Below, in pieces: positions 29,091-37,889 of a stretch of 64,000 nt of DNA. The notes under the pieces were generated by a model that was not told where the DNA came from, made no database searches, and saw only the letters and a list, made by a program, of their open reading frames with translations. The DNA comes from Rhizobium sp. 007 (GTDB lineage: Bacteria; Pseudomonadota; Alphaproteobacteria; Rhizobiales; Rhizobiaceae): positions 496,001-560,000 of the forward strand of contig NZ_CP064187.1 of NCBI RefSeq assembly GCF_015353075.1, in the 5' to 3' direction. Made by a program: the position numbers and the translations under genes. Position 1 is the stretch's first letter. The number at the start of each line of letters is the position of its first letter.

Positions 29091-29590
29091 AAGTGTGGGT
29101 CGGAACCGCTGCGGCAGTCCTGTTGTCCACCACGGCGGCATTTGCTCAGGCGCCGCAACTCGACCCTGGCGAAAAGCTCGAGAAGTTGCAGTTTCCGGCC
29201 GTTACCATGCAGATCAAAGGCTGGACCAAGTTCGGCAACAGCGATGTCTATACTCTGCCGGTGCGCGCCGGTCAGCGCGTGAAGATCAGCTTCACGACCA
29301 AGAGCCAATTCGCCTTTCTTGCGATCTTCGACCTTTCGAAGACGGATGACGAAGCTTTCTTCGGTACGGACGAGGATGGCACGACGCTAGATGTGACCGT
29401 AAAGGAAAACACCACGTGGTTTCTGCGGCCCTATTATTCCAAGGTCTCGCCTCGCCGTGGCCTCGGGGCGCCTTATACGCTACTGGTCGAGCCGCAGCCA
29501 GTCGGCGAGCCGCAGCCCGCCACACCGCAAGAGCCGGAGCGCCCTTCACTCTTTCCGCCGGCACCCTCGAAATCCGGCACCGGCGAATAG
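29087..29590 (+). CDS. Secreted protein of unknown function coupled to tag
   Basis: 167 residues from GTG 29087, overlapping the tag stop by four bases. A signal peptide (about 1-20, ending A-F-A-Q-A) precedes a compact beta-rich domain with conserved-looking D-V-Y-T-L-P-V-R-A-G-Q and W-F-L-R-P-Y-Y segments, reminiscent of pre-peptidase C-terminal (PPC) type beta sandwiches. A proline- and glutamate-rich tail of 35 residues follows. The periplasmic location makes a role in DNA repair unlikely; coupling may be only transcriptional. Confidence 0.7.
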   Translation: MKVWVGTAAAVLLSTTAAFAQAPQLDPGEKLEKLQFPAVTMQIKGWTKFGNSDVYTLPVRAGQRVKISFTTKSQFAFLAIFDLSKTDDEAFFGTDEDGTTLDVTVKENTTWFLRPYYSKVSPRRGLGAPYTLLVEPQPVGEPQPATPQEPERPSLFPPAPSKSGTGE

Positions 29591-29591
29591 A

Positions 29592-30296
29592 TCAAGATAG
29601 TGCGCCGAGCAAGCTGCCAAGCTCGCCAAGGTGGGCGATCTTGCGAAAGCGTGGCGCATCCTTCGGTTCGTCGACGTGCTCCAGAACCCAAGTCATTTCA
29701 TGCGGCACGAAGACGCCGTAGCTTCCGGCGGCAATCGCCGGCACGATGTCGGATTTCAGTGAATTGCCGACCATCATCGCCCGCTCCGGACCGTCGCCGA
29801 CCTTCGAGAAAATCCGGCGATAGGTGACTGCTGTCTTCTCCGAGACGATCTCGACGGCATCGAAGAAATCGCCGAGGCCGGATTGTGCGAGCTTGCGTTC
29901 CTGGTCGAACAGGTCGCCTTTGGTGATCAGCACGAGCAGGTAATTTCCCGACAGCGCTTCAAGCGTCTCGCGCACATGCGGCATGGTCTCGACCGGATGG
30001 GACAGAAGATCGCGGCCCGTATCGAGAATTTGGGCAATCACGCTCGTTGGCACCTTGCCTTCGGTGATTTCGATCGCCGTCTCGATCATCGACAGCGTGA
30101 AGCCCTTTATGCCGAAGCCATAGTGGCTGAGATTGCGCTTCTCGGCCTCCAGCAGGCGCTCCGAAATCTTCGGACCCTCGGCGAAATCGGCGAGCAATTC
30201 CCTGAAGTGCTCTTCGGTCAGCCGGTAATATTGTTCGTTCTGCCAGAGCGTATCATCGGCATCGAAGCCGATTGTCGTCAGCGCATGTGTGCTCAT
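29592..30296 (-). CDS. HAD family hydrolase
   Basis: 234 residues from ATG 30296 behind an AGGAG site. The motifs are G-F-D-A-D-D-T-L-W near residue 9 (nucleophile and acid aspartates), V-L-I-T-K-G-D (motif II region), K in the middle, and M-V-G-N-S-L-K-S-D-I (motif IV). The cap is helical. This YjjG/haloacid-dehalogenase-like type dephosphorylates small sugars or nucleotides; the substrate is unknown. Confidence 0.87.
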   Translation of the reverse strand: MSTHALTTIGFDADDTLWQNEQYYRLTEEHFRELLADFAEGPKISERLLEAEKRNLSHYGFGIKGFTLSMIETAIEITEGKVPTSVIAQILDTGRDLLSHPVETMPHVRETLEALSGNYLLVLITKGDLFDQERKLAQSGLGDFFDAVEIVSEKTAVTYRRIFSKVGDGPERAMMVGNSLKSDIVPAIAAGSYGVFVPHEMTWVLEHVDEPKDAPRFRKIAHLGELGSLLGALS

Positions 30297-30535
30297 CTCA
30301 AGCTCCTGCAATCCATGAAGCAATCTATTGATGGGCCGCGTCGAGACAAGGGCTTTTGCTTTTTCGTCGCAGCAGGTTGCAGCGGCGTTGAAAAGCAGAG
30401 GATCGGCATTAGGTAAAATATTGCCTACCCTGCAGCCAGCCCCGGCTGTGCCTGACACGTGCAGGCCAATAATCAAAAAATAGCGTTCAGCAGTCCGCAA
30501 GCGGCCGCTTGCGGCCGACACAAGGAAATTTCTCC

Positions 30536-31585
30536 ATGCGATACAATCAACTCGGAAATACGGGACTTTTCGTCTCGGAAATCTGCCTCGGCACCATGAC
30601 TTTCGGCGAGGCGGTCAGCGGCACCATATGGGGTTCCATTGCCGATGTGGACCAGAAGGCGGCAGACCAGATCGTCGAGCGCTCGCTCGCTGCCGGCGTC
30701 AATTTCATCGACACCGCCGATGTATATTCCTCCGGTGAGTCCGAAAGGCTGCTCGGCCAGGCGCTGAAGAACCTCGATGTCCCGCGCAAGGACGTCGTCA
30801 TCGCCACCAAGGTTTACGGCGTGATGGGTGACAAGCCGAACGATCGCGGCGCATCGCGCGGTCACATCATGGATTCCGTCGAGGCTAGTCTGAAGCGGCT
30901 GCAGACGGACCATATCGATCTCTACCAGATCCACGCAACCGATCCCGTCACCCCGATCGACGAGACGCTGCGCGCTTTCGACGATCTCATCTCGCGTGGT
31001 CTCGTGCGCTATATCGGCGTTTCCAACTGGCAGGCGTGGCGGATCGCCAAGGCGCTGGGCATTTCCGAGCGCCGCGGCTTCGCCCGCTTCGAAACCGTCC
31101 AGGCCTACTACTCGATCGCCGGCCGCGATCTCGAACGGGAAATCGTGCCGCTGATGAATGAGGAGAAGATCGGCCTGATGGTCTGGTCACCGCTCGCCGG
31201 CGGTCTGCTCTCCGGCAAGTTTGGCCCCGGTGCGCCTGGCAACGGCGAAGGCCGCCGCGCCAATTTCGACTTTCCGCCAGTGGACAAGGACAAGGCCTGG
31301 GCCTGCGTGGCCGTCATGCGCGAAATTGCCGAGAAGCACGGCAGCAACGTCGCAGCCGTTGCGCTCGCTTATGTCCTCGCAAAGCCGTTCGTGACCAGCG
31401 TCATCATCGGCGCGAAGCGCATCGATCAGCTCGACCAGAACCTTGCCGCTGTCAAGCTGAAGCTCGATGCCGGCGACATGCAGAAGCTCGACGAGGTCAG
31501 TGCGCTGGCGCCGGAATATCCAGGCTGGATGCTGGCCCGCCAGGGTGCCGCTCGCCGCCCGGAACCGTTTGAGCCGAACGCCTGA
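30536..31585 (+). CDS. Aldo/keto reductase
   Basis: 349 residues from ATG 30536 with an AAGGAAA site. The TIM-barrel catalytic tetrad is present: D59 (F-I-D-T-A-D), Y64, K92 (A-T-K-V-Y) and H133 (Q-I-H-A-T-D). V-I-I-G-A-K-R near the end is the NADPH adenine-phosphate loop. It belongs to the YajO/YghZ-like branch that reduces small aldehydes or sugars. It is divergent from the HAD gene and ends just before a hairpin that looks like an IS end. Confidence 0.92.
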   Translation: MRYNQLGNTGLFVSEICLGTMTFGEAVSGTIWGSIADVDQKAADQIVERSLAAGVNFIDTADVYSSGESERLLGQALKNLDVPRKDVVIATKVYGVMGDKPNDRGASRGHIMDSVEASLKRLQTDHIDLYQIHATDPVTPIDETLRAFDDLISRGLVRYIGVSNWQAWRIAKALGISERRGFARFETVQAYYSIAGRDLEREIVPLMNEEKIGLMVWSPLAGGLLSGKFGPGAPGNGEGRRANFDFPPVDKDKAWACVAVMREIAEKHGSNVAAVALAYVLAKPFVTSVIIGAKRIDQLDQNLAAVKLKLDAGDMQKLDEVSALAPEYPGWMLARQGAARRPEPFEPNA

Positions 31586-31615
31586 GAACGGCGAACTGAA
31601 AACGCCGGTGCGGGA

Positions 31616-31661
31616 ATGAACTGACCCCCGAAAGTTGGACAACAGCCTTCGGGGGTTTTAC
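31616..31661 (+). mobile_element. Fossil terminus of an IS3-family element, now a terminator hairpin
   Basis: The stretch T-G-A-A-C-T-G-A-C-C-C-C-C, then A-A-A-G-T-T-G-G-A-C-A, then C-G-G-G-G-G-T-T-T-T-A-C-T matches, from memory, the terminal inverted repeat and 5' leader of IS3-family elements. No transposase follows. The pairs C-C-C-C-C-G-A-A (31625-31632) and T-T-C-G-G-G-G-G (31648-31655) form a stem followed by T-T-T-T, so it can end transcription of the aldo/keto reductase gene. Confidence 0.55.
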
Positions 31662-31669
31662 TGATGGCC

Positions 31670-32080
31670 CTACTTGCCGTGGGCTTTCAGCCAGGCGTTC
31701 ATGTCCGCGATCTCCGCTTCCTGAGCCTTGATGACGGCTTCGGCGAGTTTGCGGATGTTCGCGTCCTTGCCGTATTGCAGCTCGATCTGTGCCATGTCGA
31801 TCGCACCCTGATGATGCGGGATCATGCTGCGGACAAAATCTGCATCGGCATCGCCGGTCATTTCAATCGCCATATCCTTGTGCATCTTGGCGTTCGCCTC
31901 GGCAAAGGCCTGGCTTGAAGGACCCTGGTCGCCCATCGGCTTGCTCATGTCCATCTGCATATTCGTATGCATCGGCATATCTTGATTCATGTTCGTCTTA
32001 TCCTGGGCAAGCGCTTCCTGGACAAGCGCTGGGGCGGCGAAGGCGAAGGCTGCGGTAAGGGCAAGAATTTTCAGAGACAT
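31670..32080 (-). CDS. DUF305 (CopM-like) periplasmic metal-binding protein
   Basis: 136 residues. Signal peptide of about 25 residues ending A-L-A-Q. A methionine-rich stretch (about 31-50: M-N-Q-D-M-P-M-H-T-N-M-Q-M-D-M) follows, and then the DUF305 four-helix domain with M-I-P-H-H-Q-G-A-I-D-M near 87. DUF305 proteins bind copper or silver in the periplasm. The upstream same-strand gene (32509-32156) is also Cys/His/Met-rich, so the pair looks like a small copper-handling operon. Confidence 0.88.
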   Translation of the reverse strand: MSLKILALTAAFAFAAPALVQEALAQDKTNMNQDMPMHTNMQMDMSKPMGDQGPSSQAFAEANAKMHKDMAIEMTGDADADFVRSMIPHHQGAIDMAQIELQYGKDANIRKLAEAVIKAQEAEIADMNAWLKAHGK

Positions 32081-32155
32081 GGGACTTCCTTCCTCTGTCT
32101 GACATAAGTGCTTTTGCGCGGCAGATACCGCGCGATCGGTATGCGGAAAGTATTG

Positions 32156-32509
32156 TCAGACAAGGCGGGGAGGTGGTGCCTGCGGTACAGGGCGAAGATC
32201 GGCGAGCGCATGTGCAGCGGCCGGTGAAGGATAGGCGAAGACAGACTTCGCGCTTGTATCGATCGTGAGCGGCGGAGGCACGATAAGACATACCGCGCAG
32301 AAGGCCACATGAGCCGTGTCGCCTGTTGCGCAGGGATCCTTGGCTGCGCCACTCTCATGCCCGGCCGTATCCATGCCGGCCATATCGTGATGCGTTTCGG
32401 CCAGGACGGGCTGTTGCATCGACGCGCACATAGGACAGCCCGCCAGCGCGGACATCGCGCTGTAGAACAGCCAGGCGAAAAGCATCGTCGTGATGGCGAA
32501 GACACGCAT
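32156..32509 (-). CDS. Cys/His/Met-rich secreted protein, putative copper-related
   Basis: 117 residues from ATG 32509; earlier in-frame starts would overlap a decayed gene. A signal peptide runs to about residue 23. It is followed by C25-P-M-C, H40-H-D-M-A-G-M and H51, a C60, and C71-A-V-C: a cluster of soft-metal ligands. I do not recognise a named family, though DUF2946-type proteins look similar. It lies 75 bases upstream of the DUF305 gene on the same strand. Confidence 0.6.
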   Translation of the reverse strand: MRVFAITTMLFAWLFYSAMSALAGCPMCASMQQPVLAETHHDMAGMDTAGHESGAAKDPCATGDTAHVAFCAVCLIVPPPLTIDTSAKSVFAYPSPAAAHALADLRPVPQAPPPRLV

Positions 32510-32562
32510 GCCATCAAGATAGGCACGCCCGGCAAGGAAGCCAAGCGACCCATGTGTGAATT

Positions 32563-32676
32563 TCAAAGCTTTGCCGCCTTGCGCAGCGCCTCGTTGATGC
32601 GCCCCGCCAGCCCTTGCCAGTCGCCTTGAAGTCGTCTTCGGTCCATTCGGGATTGTCGGAGACGTCTAATTCAGTA
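32563..32676 (-). pseudogene. Remnant of a DUF4415/BrnA-type antitoxin gene
   Basis: Read on the minus strand, E-L-D-V-S-D-N-P-E-W-T-E-D-D-F is the usual N-terminal part of this antitoxin family. It runs directly into K-A-T-G-K-G-W, which normally lies near the C-terminus, so the middle (about 40 residues) is missing. A single-base loss then moves G-R-I-N-E-A-L-R-K-A-A-K-L plus stop into another frame. The start and the toxin partner are not seen. Family assignment is from memory of the motif order. Confidence 0.6.
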
Positions 32677-33429
32677 GGCGGCAATGACCTTGTGGACGAT
32701 CTGGTAGTCAGCGCTTTCCTCGCCGATCGGTGCGACCGGCCATGACCAGCTGGCGTTGGCCGCAGGCGGCAAGACGCCATGTAAAAGGTCGGTCTCCTCG
32801 TGAGTTTTACCGCAGCGGTCGATGACGGCGTAGGAGATGTCGGTCAGAAGGCAGGTTCGGCAGGGCAAGGCGGCCAGATTGGAAAGATGAGCGTCGATCA
32901 GCCGAGCCACGCTGTCATCGGGCATCCTGCCCGGCTCTTCCGCCTCATAGCGCCGTTTCACGCCACGGCCGATTTGCGACAGCAGATTCGCCGAGACCGC
33001 GAAATCGAGATAGGGCACCGACCGCAGGAAGCCGAGCGGCTCCACCTCTTTCCCTGCCGCGAGATCATCATAACCGGAGAGATCGCGCTCGATGAGCCGG
33101 ACATTGCGGTAGCCCTTCGTCTTCAGCCAAAGGCGCACCGACGCGACGTGCACGAGATCGACAAGAACCACCGTATCGAAGCTCTTCGAAAGCTCCTTGA
33201 TCGGCACGTCGCAAAGCAGGCCTGAGCCGAGCACGACGACCGTGCGTGTCTCGCGAAGACCGTCCATCGCGCAGAGGATGGCTGTGCGGCTGTTCTCCTC
33301 ATGCTCCGCCCATGGCCGGCTACAGCGCCTGGCGCGGGACCAGAGGTTGATGGAATAGCGGATGAACCTGCGGTTCGCCTTGCCCGTGACAGGCAACGTC
33401 GCGAGATAGTGAAGTGCCTCGATAATCAT
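32671..33429 (-). CDS. Conserved-looking protein of unknown function with a Rossmann-type loop
   Basis: 252 residues. Near residue 63 V-V-V-L-G-S-G-L-L-C-D-V-P resembles a nucleotide- or SAM-binding strand-loop, followed by V-V-L-V-D-L-V-H where the next strand acid should be. The C-terminal half is mixed, with several cysteines. The N-terminal part (L-W-S-R-A-R-R-C-x-x-x-W) is basic. It could be a divergent class I methyltransferase, but no second motif clinches this. It is divergent from hisS. Confidence 0.6.
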   Translation of the reverse strand: MIIEALHYLATLPVTGKANRRFIRYSINLWSRARRCSRPWAEHEENSRTAILCAMDGLRETRTVVVLGSGLLCDVPIKELSKSFDTVVLVDLVHVASVRLWLKTKGYRNVRLIERDLSGYDDLAAGKEVEPLGFLRSVPYLDFAVSANLLSQIGRGVKRRYEAEEPGRMPDDSVARLIDAHLSNLAALPCRTCLLTDISYAVIDRCGKTHEETDLLHGVLPPAANASWSWPVAPIGEESADYQIVHKVIAAY

Positions 33430-33565
33430 GGTCGTTCCCGCAATTCGGTGGGCTGCCCTTCGATCTTCGATTCTGGCTTTCGCTTCAAGTCCCTTCGCCC
33501 TTGCCGCTATCCTCCCAATCCGCTAGGAAACCGCCACTGTCACGATTGAGCGGAATGCGTTGGAA

Positions 33566-35158
33566 ATGAACGAGAAGCAGAAGAAACCACAAAAGCTCAA
33601 GGCTCGCTTGCCGCGCGGCGTCGTCGACCGTTCGGCCGCCGATATCCGCGCCGTCAACGAGATGACCGCGAAGATCCGCGAAGTCTACGAGCATTATGGT
33701 TTCGATCCGGTCGAAACGCCGCTCTTGGAATATACCGATGCGCTCGGCAAGTTCCTGCCGGACAGCGACCGTCCGAACGAGGGTGTTTTCTCGCTGCAGG
33801 ACGACGACGACCAGTGGATGAGCCTGCGCTACGACCTGACGGCGCCGCTCGCCCGCCATGTCGCGGAGAATTTCAACGAGATCCAGCTACCCTACCGCAC
33901 CTATCGCGCCGGCTACGTGTTCCGCAATGAAAAGCCGGGCCCCGGCCGCTTCCGCCAGTTCATGCAGTTCGACGCCGACACCGTCGGCGCGCCAGGTGTT
34001 CAGGCCGATGCCGAAATGTGCATGATGATGGCCGATACGCTGGAAGCCCTCGGCATCAAGCGCGGGGATTATGTTATCCGGGTGAACAACCGCAAGGTTC
34101 TGGATGGCGTGCTGGAGGCGATCGGTCTCGGCGACGAGGACAAGGCAGGCCAGCGCCTCAACGTGCTGCGCGCCATCGACAAGCTCGACAAGTTCGGCCC
34201 TGAGGGCGTGCGGCTTTTGCTCGGCGAAGGCCGCAAGGATGAATCCGGTGACTTCACCAAGGGCGCGGGGCTGACTTCGCAGCAGATTGATCGATTACTT
34301 GATTTCATCAATATCTTGCAGACGGCAGAAACGGCACTCGGTTCACATCCGATGGTGCAAAACCCGGTGGCCAGTGCCGAGATTGATGGAGGGGCTATTT
34401 TTGACACGCTTCACAACAACTTCAAAGATTCTCCTAAAGGCATTGAAGGGGTTCTTGAGCTAAAGCAGATTTGGCAATTGGTTGAAGCAGCGGACTACGG
34501 TCCAGATCGCATCAAGATCGACCCCTCTGTCGTCCGCGGCCTCGAATACTACACCGGCCCTGTCTACGAAGCCGAACTGCTCTTCGACGTGACCAACGAA
34601 AAGGGCGAAAAGGTTGTCTTTGGCTCCGTTGGTGGCGGTGGCCGTTATGACGGCCTCGTCTCCCGCTTCATGGGCCAGCCGGTTCCGGCAACCGGCTTCT
34701 CGATCGGCGTTTCGCGCCTGATGACGGCGCTGAAGAACCTCGGCAAGCTTGGCCAGAGCGAGGTCATCGAACCGGTGCTCGTCACAGTCATGGATGGCCA
34801 GGATATGGATGCTTTGGGCCGCTACCAGCGCATGACGCAAGCGCTGCGCGCCGCCGGCATCCGCGCCGAAATGTTCCAGGGCAACTGGAAGAAGTTCGGC
34901 AACCAGCTGAAATATGCCGACCGCCGCGGCTGCCCAATCGCCATCATCCAGGGCGGCGATGAGCGTGCCCAAGGCGTCGCGCAGATCAAGGACCTGATCG
35001 AAGGCAAGCGCTTGTCCGGTGAGATCGAGGACAATGCCAGCTGGCGCGAGGCGCGCGTGGCGCAGGAGACCGTCGCCGAGGCCGATCTGGTGGCCAAGGT
35101 GAAGGAAATCCTGGCGGCTCAGGCGGAGGATCGCGCGAGGGCGGGCGGCAATGGGTGA
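33566..35158 (+). CDS. hisS: Histidyl-tRNA synthetase
   Basis: 530 residues from ATG 33566. Class II motifs: [11 protein letters not shown] near 92, [20 protein letters not shown] near 115 (motif 2), G-L-E-Y-Y-T-G-P-V near 330 (histidine A), and F-S-I-G-V-S-R-L near 385 (motif 3). A C-terminal anticodon-binding domain follows. It is a long form, as in other rhizobia. Codon use between about 34266 and 34500 is unlike the rest of the gene (see findings). hisZ and hisG follow, so it likely leads a hisSZG unit. Confidence 0.95.
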   Translation: MNEKQKKPQKLKARLPRGVVDRSAADIRAVNEMTAKIREVYEHYGFDPVETPLLEYTDALGKFLPDSDRPNEGVFSLQDDDDQWMSLRYDLTAPLARHVAENFNEIQLPYRTYRAGYVFRNEKPGPGRFRQFMQFDADTVGAPGVQADAEMCMMMADTLEALGIKRGDYVIRVNNRKVLDGVLEAIGLGDEDKAGQRLNVLRAIDKLDKFGPEGVRLLLGEGRKDESGDFTKGAGLTSQQIDRLLDFINILQTAETALGSHPMVQNPVASAEIDGGAIFDTLHNNFKDSPKGIEGVLELKQIWQLVEAADYGPDRIKIDPSVVRGLEYYTGPVYEAELLFDVTNEKGEKVVFGSVGGGGRYDGLVSRFMGQPVPATGFSIGVSRLMTALKNLGKLGQSEVIEPVLVTVMDGQDMDALGRYQRMTQALRAAGIRAEMFQGNWKKFGNQLKYADRRGCPIAIIQGGDERAQGVAQIKDLIEGKRLSGEIEDNASWREARVAQETVAEADLVAKVKEILAAQAEDRARAGGNG

Positions 35159-35163
35159 TTTTC

Positions 35164-35316
35164 CACTCCCCAACCCCTCCCCACAAAGGGGAGGGCCCCT
35201 GAGCGCCGCCGTCCTGCCCAACGCAGCATTCGCTTGGTCGACCGCGCTGCTTATCTCTTTCGGCGATCGCCGCGGGTTAGTCCTTCTCCCTTGTGGGGAG
35301 GGGTTGGGGAGGGGAC
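35164..35316. repeat. Inverted-repeat intergenic element between hisS and hisZ
   Basis: The arms at about 35165-35199 and 35281-35316 are inverted copies sharing C-C-C-C-A-A-C-C-C-C-T-C-C-C-C-A-C-A-A. The left arm also contains the local palindrome C-C-T-C-C-C-C-A-C-A-A-A-G-G-G-G-A-G-G. Base sequence differs from the glcE/glcF element, but the layout (two long arms, about 80-base centre, inside an operon) is alike. The right arm ends 20 bases before the hisZ ATG, so it could affect hisZ translation. Confidence 0.7.
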
Positions 35317-35335
35317 TTTATTCGGGAGCCACCCC

Positions 35336-36457
35336 ATGGCCCTGATCAACCTCCCCGGTTTCGCCAACGACCTCCTGGACGAATTTACCGCCCGCAAGAC
35401 GGAGCGGATCGACACGCCGGTCATCCAGCCGGCCGAGCCCTTCCTCGACATTGCCGGCGAAGACCTCCGCCGCCGCATCTTCATGACGGAAAGCGAAACC
35501 GGCGCCAGCCTCTGCCTGCGGCCGGAATTCACCATTCCCGTCTGCACCCGCCACATCGAGACGGCAACTGGCACGCCGAAACGCTATTCCTATCTCGGCG
35601 AAGTCTTTCGCCAGCGCCGCGAGGGTGGAAACGAATTCTATCAGGCAGGCATCGAAGACCTTGGCGACATCAATATCGCCAGCGCCGACGCCCGCGCGAT
35701 CGGCGATGCGACCGGCATCCTGGCGCGGCTTCTTCCTGGCAAACGCCTCACGGTCACGCTGGGCGATCAGGCCGTCTTCGAAGCCGTGGTCCAGGCGCTC
35801 GGCCTACCGCTCGGATGGCAGAAGCGGCTGATCCATGCCTTCGGCAATATGGGCCAGCTTGAAGCGCTGCTCGCGAGCCTCGTCAGCCCGCAATTCGTGA
35901 CCGATCTGGATGACGATGTCGCACGGCTGATCGCCGCCGGCGACGAGGCAGCACTCATTGCCCATATCGACGCGACGATGCACAGAACCGGCTATTCCTC
36001 GAACGCCAGCCGCTCGCCGGCTGAAATCGCTCGCCGGCTGAAGGAGAAGTTGGTCCTTTCGCAAACGCGCCTCGATGATGCGGCCTTCCGCGTGCTCGAA
36101 GAGTTCCTGTCGCTGAGGGTGCCGCTCATCAATGCGTCGGCCGCTCTGGCCGGTTTTGCCGATGCCGCCGGGCTGAAGCTCGGCAATGCGCTCTCTCGCT
36201 TCGATGGCCGGGTGGCCGCCCTCGGCAATGCCGGGATCGACCTCGCCTCCATCGATTATCGCGCCGCCTTCGGCCGCCCTCTCGATTATTACACCGGCCT
36301 TGTCTTCGAGGTGGGCATCCAGGGTTCGTCCGCCGTGCTCGCAGGCGGCGGACGCTTCGACAGGCTGTTGACGCTGCTGGGCGCCAAGGACCGCATTCCA
36401 GCCGTTGGCTTCTCGCTCTGGCTCGACCGCATCGAAACGGAAAGGGCGGCCCCATGA
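35336..36457 (+). CDS. hisZ: ATP phosphoribosyltransferase regulatory subunit HisZ
   Basis: 373 residues from ATG 35336; an earlier in-frame opening is translated repeat sequence. It is a histidyl-tRNA-synthetase paralogue that lacks the anticodon domain: [10 protein letters not shown] (motif region), [11 protein letters not shown] (motif 2), [10 protein letters not shown] and a glycine-rich A-G-G-G-R-F-D. HisZ forms the hetero-octameric enzyme with short HisG. It overlaps hisG by four bases. Confidence 0.93.
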   Translation: MALINLPGFANDLLDEFTARKTERIDTPVIQPAEPFLDIAGEDLRRRIFMTESETGASLCLRPEFTIPVCTRHIETATGTPKRYSYLGEVFRQRREGGNEFYQAGIEDLGDINIASADARAIGDATGILARLLPGKRLTVTLGDQAVFEAVVQALGLPLGWQKRLIHAFGNMGQLEALLASLVSPQFVTDLDDDVARLIAAGDEAALIAHIDATMHRTGYSSNASRSPAEIARRLKEKLVLSQTRLDDAAFRVLEEFLSLRVPLINASAALAGFADAAGLKLGNALSRFDGRVAALGNAGIDLASIDYRAAFGRPLDYYTGLVFEVGIQGSSAVLAGGGRFDRLLTLLGAKDRIPAVGFSLWLDRIETERAAP

Positions 36458-37149
36458 CCATCACCATCGCGCTGCCCTCCAAGGGCCGGATGAAGGACGA
36501 TGCCTCGACACTCTTCGAGCGCGCCGGCATGAGGATCATCGCCGTCGGCAATGACCGCTCCTATCGCGGCCGTGTCGAGGGTTGGGACGACGTCGAGATC
36601 GCCTTCCTGTCGGCCTCGGAAATATCGCGCGAACTCGGCAACGGCACCATCGATTTCGGCGTGACCGGGGAAGACCTGGTGCGCGAAGGGCTGGCGGAAG
36701 CCGACAGGCGCGTCGAATTCTGCGCCCGCCTCGGTTTCGGCCGCGCCGACGTGGTGGTTGCCGTTCCTGAGATCTGGCTCGATGTCGACACCATGGCCGA
36801 TCTCGGCGATGTCGCGGCCGACTTCCGCGCCCGCCATGGCCGCCGTTTGACCATCGCAACCAAGTATTGGCGGCTGACGCAGCAGTTCTTCTCCAGCCAG
36901 CATGGCATCCAGCTCTACCGCATCGTCGAAAGCCTTGGTGCGACGGAAGGGGCCCCGGCCTCCGGCTCCGCTGATATCATCGTCGACATCACCTCGACCG
37001 GCTCCACCTTGAGGGCGAACCATCTGCGGGTGCTGAACGACGGTGTGATCTTGCGCTCGGAAGCCTGCCTCGTCCGCGCCCGCAAGGAGAGCCACGCCGG
37101 CGAGCCGTCGGTGGCGAGGATCATAGAGGCGGTGCGCAGCGCCCTTTGA
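36454..37149 (+). CDS. hisG: ATP phosphoribosyltransferase, short form HisG
   Basis: 231 residues, catalytic subunit for the first step of histidine synthesis (ATP + PRPP to phosphoribosyl-ATP). The short form without the regulatory ACT-like domain is what the adjacent hisZ predicts. Motifs: A-L-P-S-K-G-R-M near the start, D-F-G-V-T-G-E-D-L near 67, and the PRPP loop [12 protein letters not shown] near 178. The ATGA overlap with hisZ indicates translational coupling. A strong terminator follows. Confidence 0.95.
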   Translation: MTITIALPSKGRMKDDASTLFERAGMRIIAVGNDRSYRGRVEGWDDVEIAFLSASEISRELGNGTIDFGVTGEDLVREGLAEADRRVEFCARLGFGRADVVVAVPEIWLDVDTMADLGDVAADFRARHGRRLTIATKYWRLTQQFFSSQHGIQLYRIVESLGATEGAPASGSADIIVDITSTGSTLRANHLRVLNDGVILRSEACLVRARKESHAGEPSVARIIEAVRSAL

Positions 37150-37172
37150 TTTCTGCAAAGAACCAAACGAAC

Positions 37173-37203
37173 AACCCGCCGTCTTTCCGACGGCGGGTTT
37201 CTT
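37173..37203 (+). terminator. Rho-independent terminator after hisG
   Basis: Eleven-base perfect stem A-A-C-C-C-G-C-C-G-T-C with G-A-C-G-G-C-G-G-G-T-T, five-base loop, then T-T-T-C-T-T-C-T. On the other strand a T-rich stretch also follows the stem, so it may serve the convergent doxX gene as well. Confidence 0.85.
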
Positions 37204-37226
37204 CTGCTTGGGAGGATGTTGCGCGC

Positions 37227-37673
37227 TTAGGCGGCAACGGCATATGCGCCACGGCGTGCATCCAGCGAATAGGCGCCCGGGCCGAAGGTGGCGAGGAGGA
37301 TATAGGCGCCGGCAAGCGTCAGGTTCTTCATCAGCATGATCTGGTTGAGCACGTTGATCCAGCCATTGGCCGCAGCCGGAAAATCCGGAACGTTGATCGT
37401 GCCGCTGTGGAAGACGAGGCCGGTGAAGGCGCAGAAGAGGGCGAGTGCCCAGCCGACGATACGGGTCTGGAAACCAACGAGGACGGCAAGCCCGGCAACA
37501 AGCTCAAAGAGGCCAGCGGCATAGGCGAGAAGTGTTGCGGCAGGAAGGCCGGCACCGCTGATCATCCCGGCCGTACCGGCCGGATCGGTGAGCTTGCCGA
37601 AGCCGGACATGATGAACATAAACGAAAGCAGGATGCGGGCGACAAGAAGGACGATGTTGGTGGTATTCGACAT
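37227..37673 (-). CDS. DoxX family membrane protein
   Basis: 148 residues from ATG 37673. Four hydrophobic segments are visible. The DoxX pattern includes R-I-L-L-S-F-M-F-I-M-S-G-F-G-K-L near the start and A-G-L-F-E-L-V-A-G-L-A-V-L-V-G in the middle. DoxX relatives take part in redox stress responses at the membrane; the exact reaction is unknown. It is convergent with hisG and divergent from the glutathione transferase gene. Confidence 0.85.
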   Translation of the reverse strand: MSNTTNIVLLVARILLSFMFIMSGFGKLTDPAGTAGMISGAGLPAATLLAYAAGLFELVAGLAVLVGFQTRIVGWALALFCAFTGLVFHSGTINVPDFPAAANGWINVLNQIMLMKNLTLAGAYILLATFGPGAYSLDARRGAYAVAA

Positions 37674-37889
37674 GGACGCGATCTCCGTTTGAATTGCTCT
37701 GGAGGTCCCCGTGCCCCGGCACCGTTTGAACCCCGATTGGCCGGCGTTGTCGCCTTTTTTGGGCACGATGAAAAGATAAACAAATGAGGATGGTTTGTTC
37801 ACTAATCTGAAACGATCACTCCGTTGAGCGGCTTGTCTTTTGCGTCGCCGGTCTTCTATGTTCGCCACCCGCCCCCAGGAGAAAATGGC

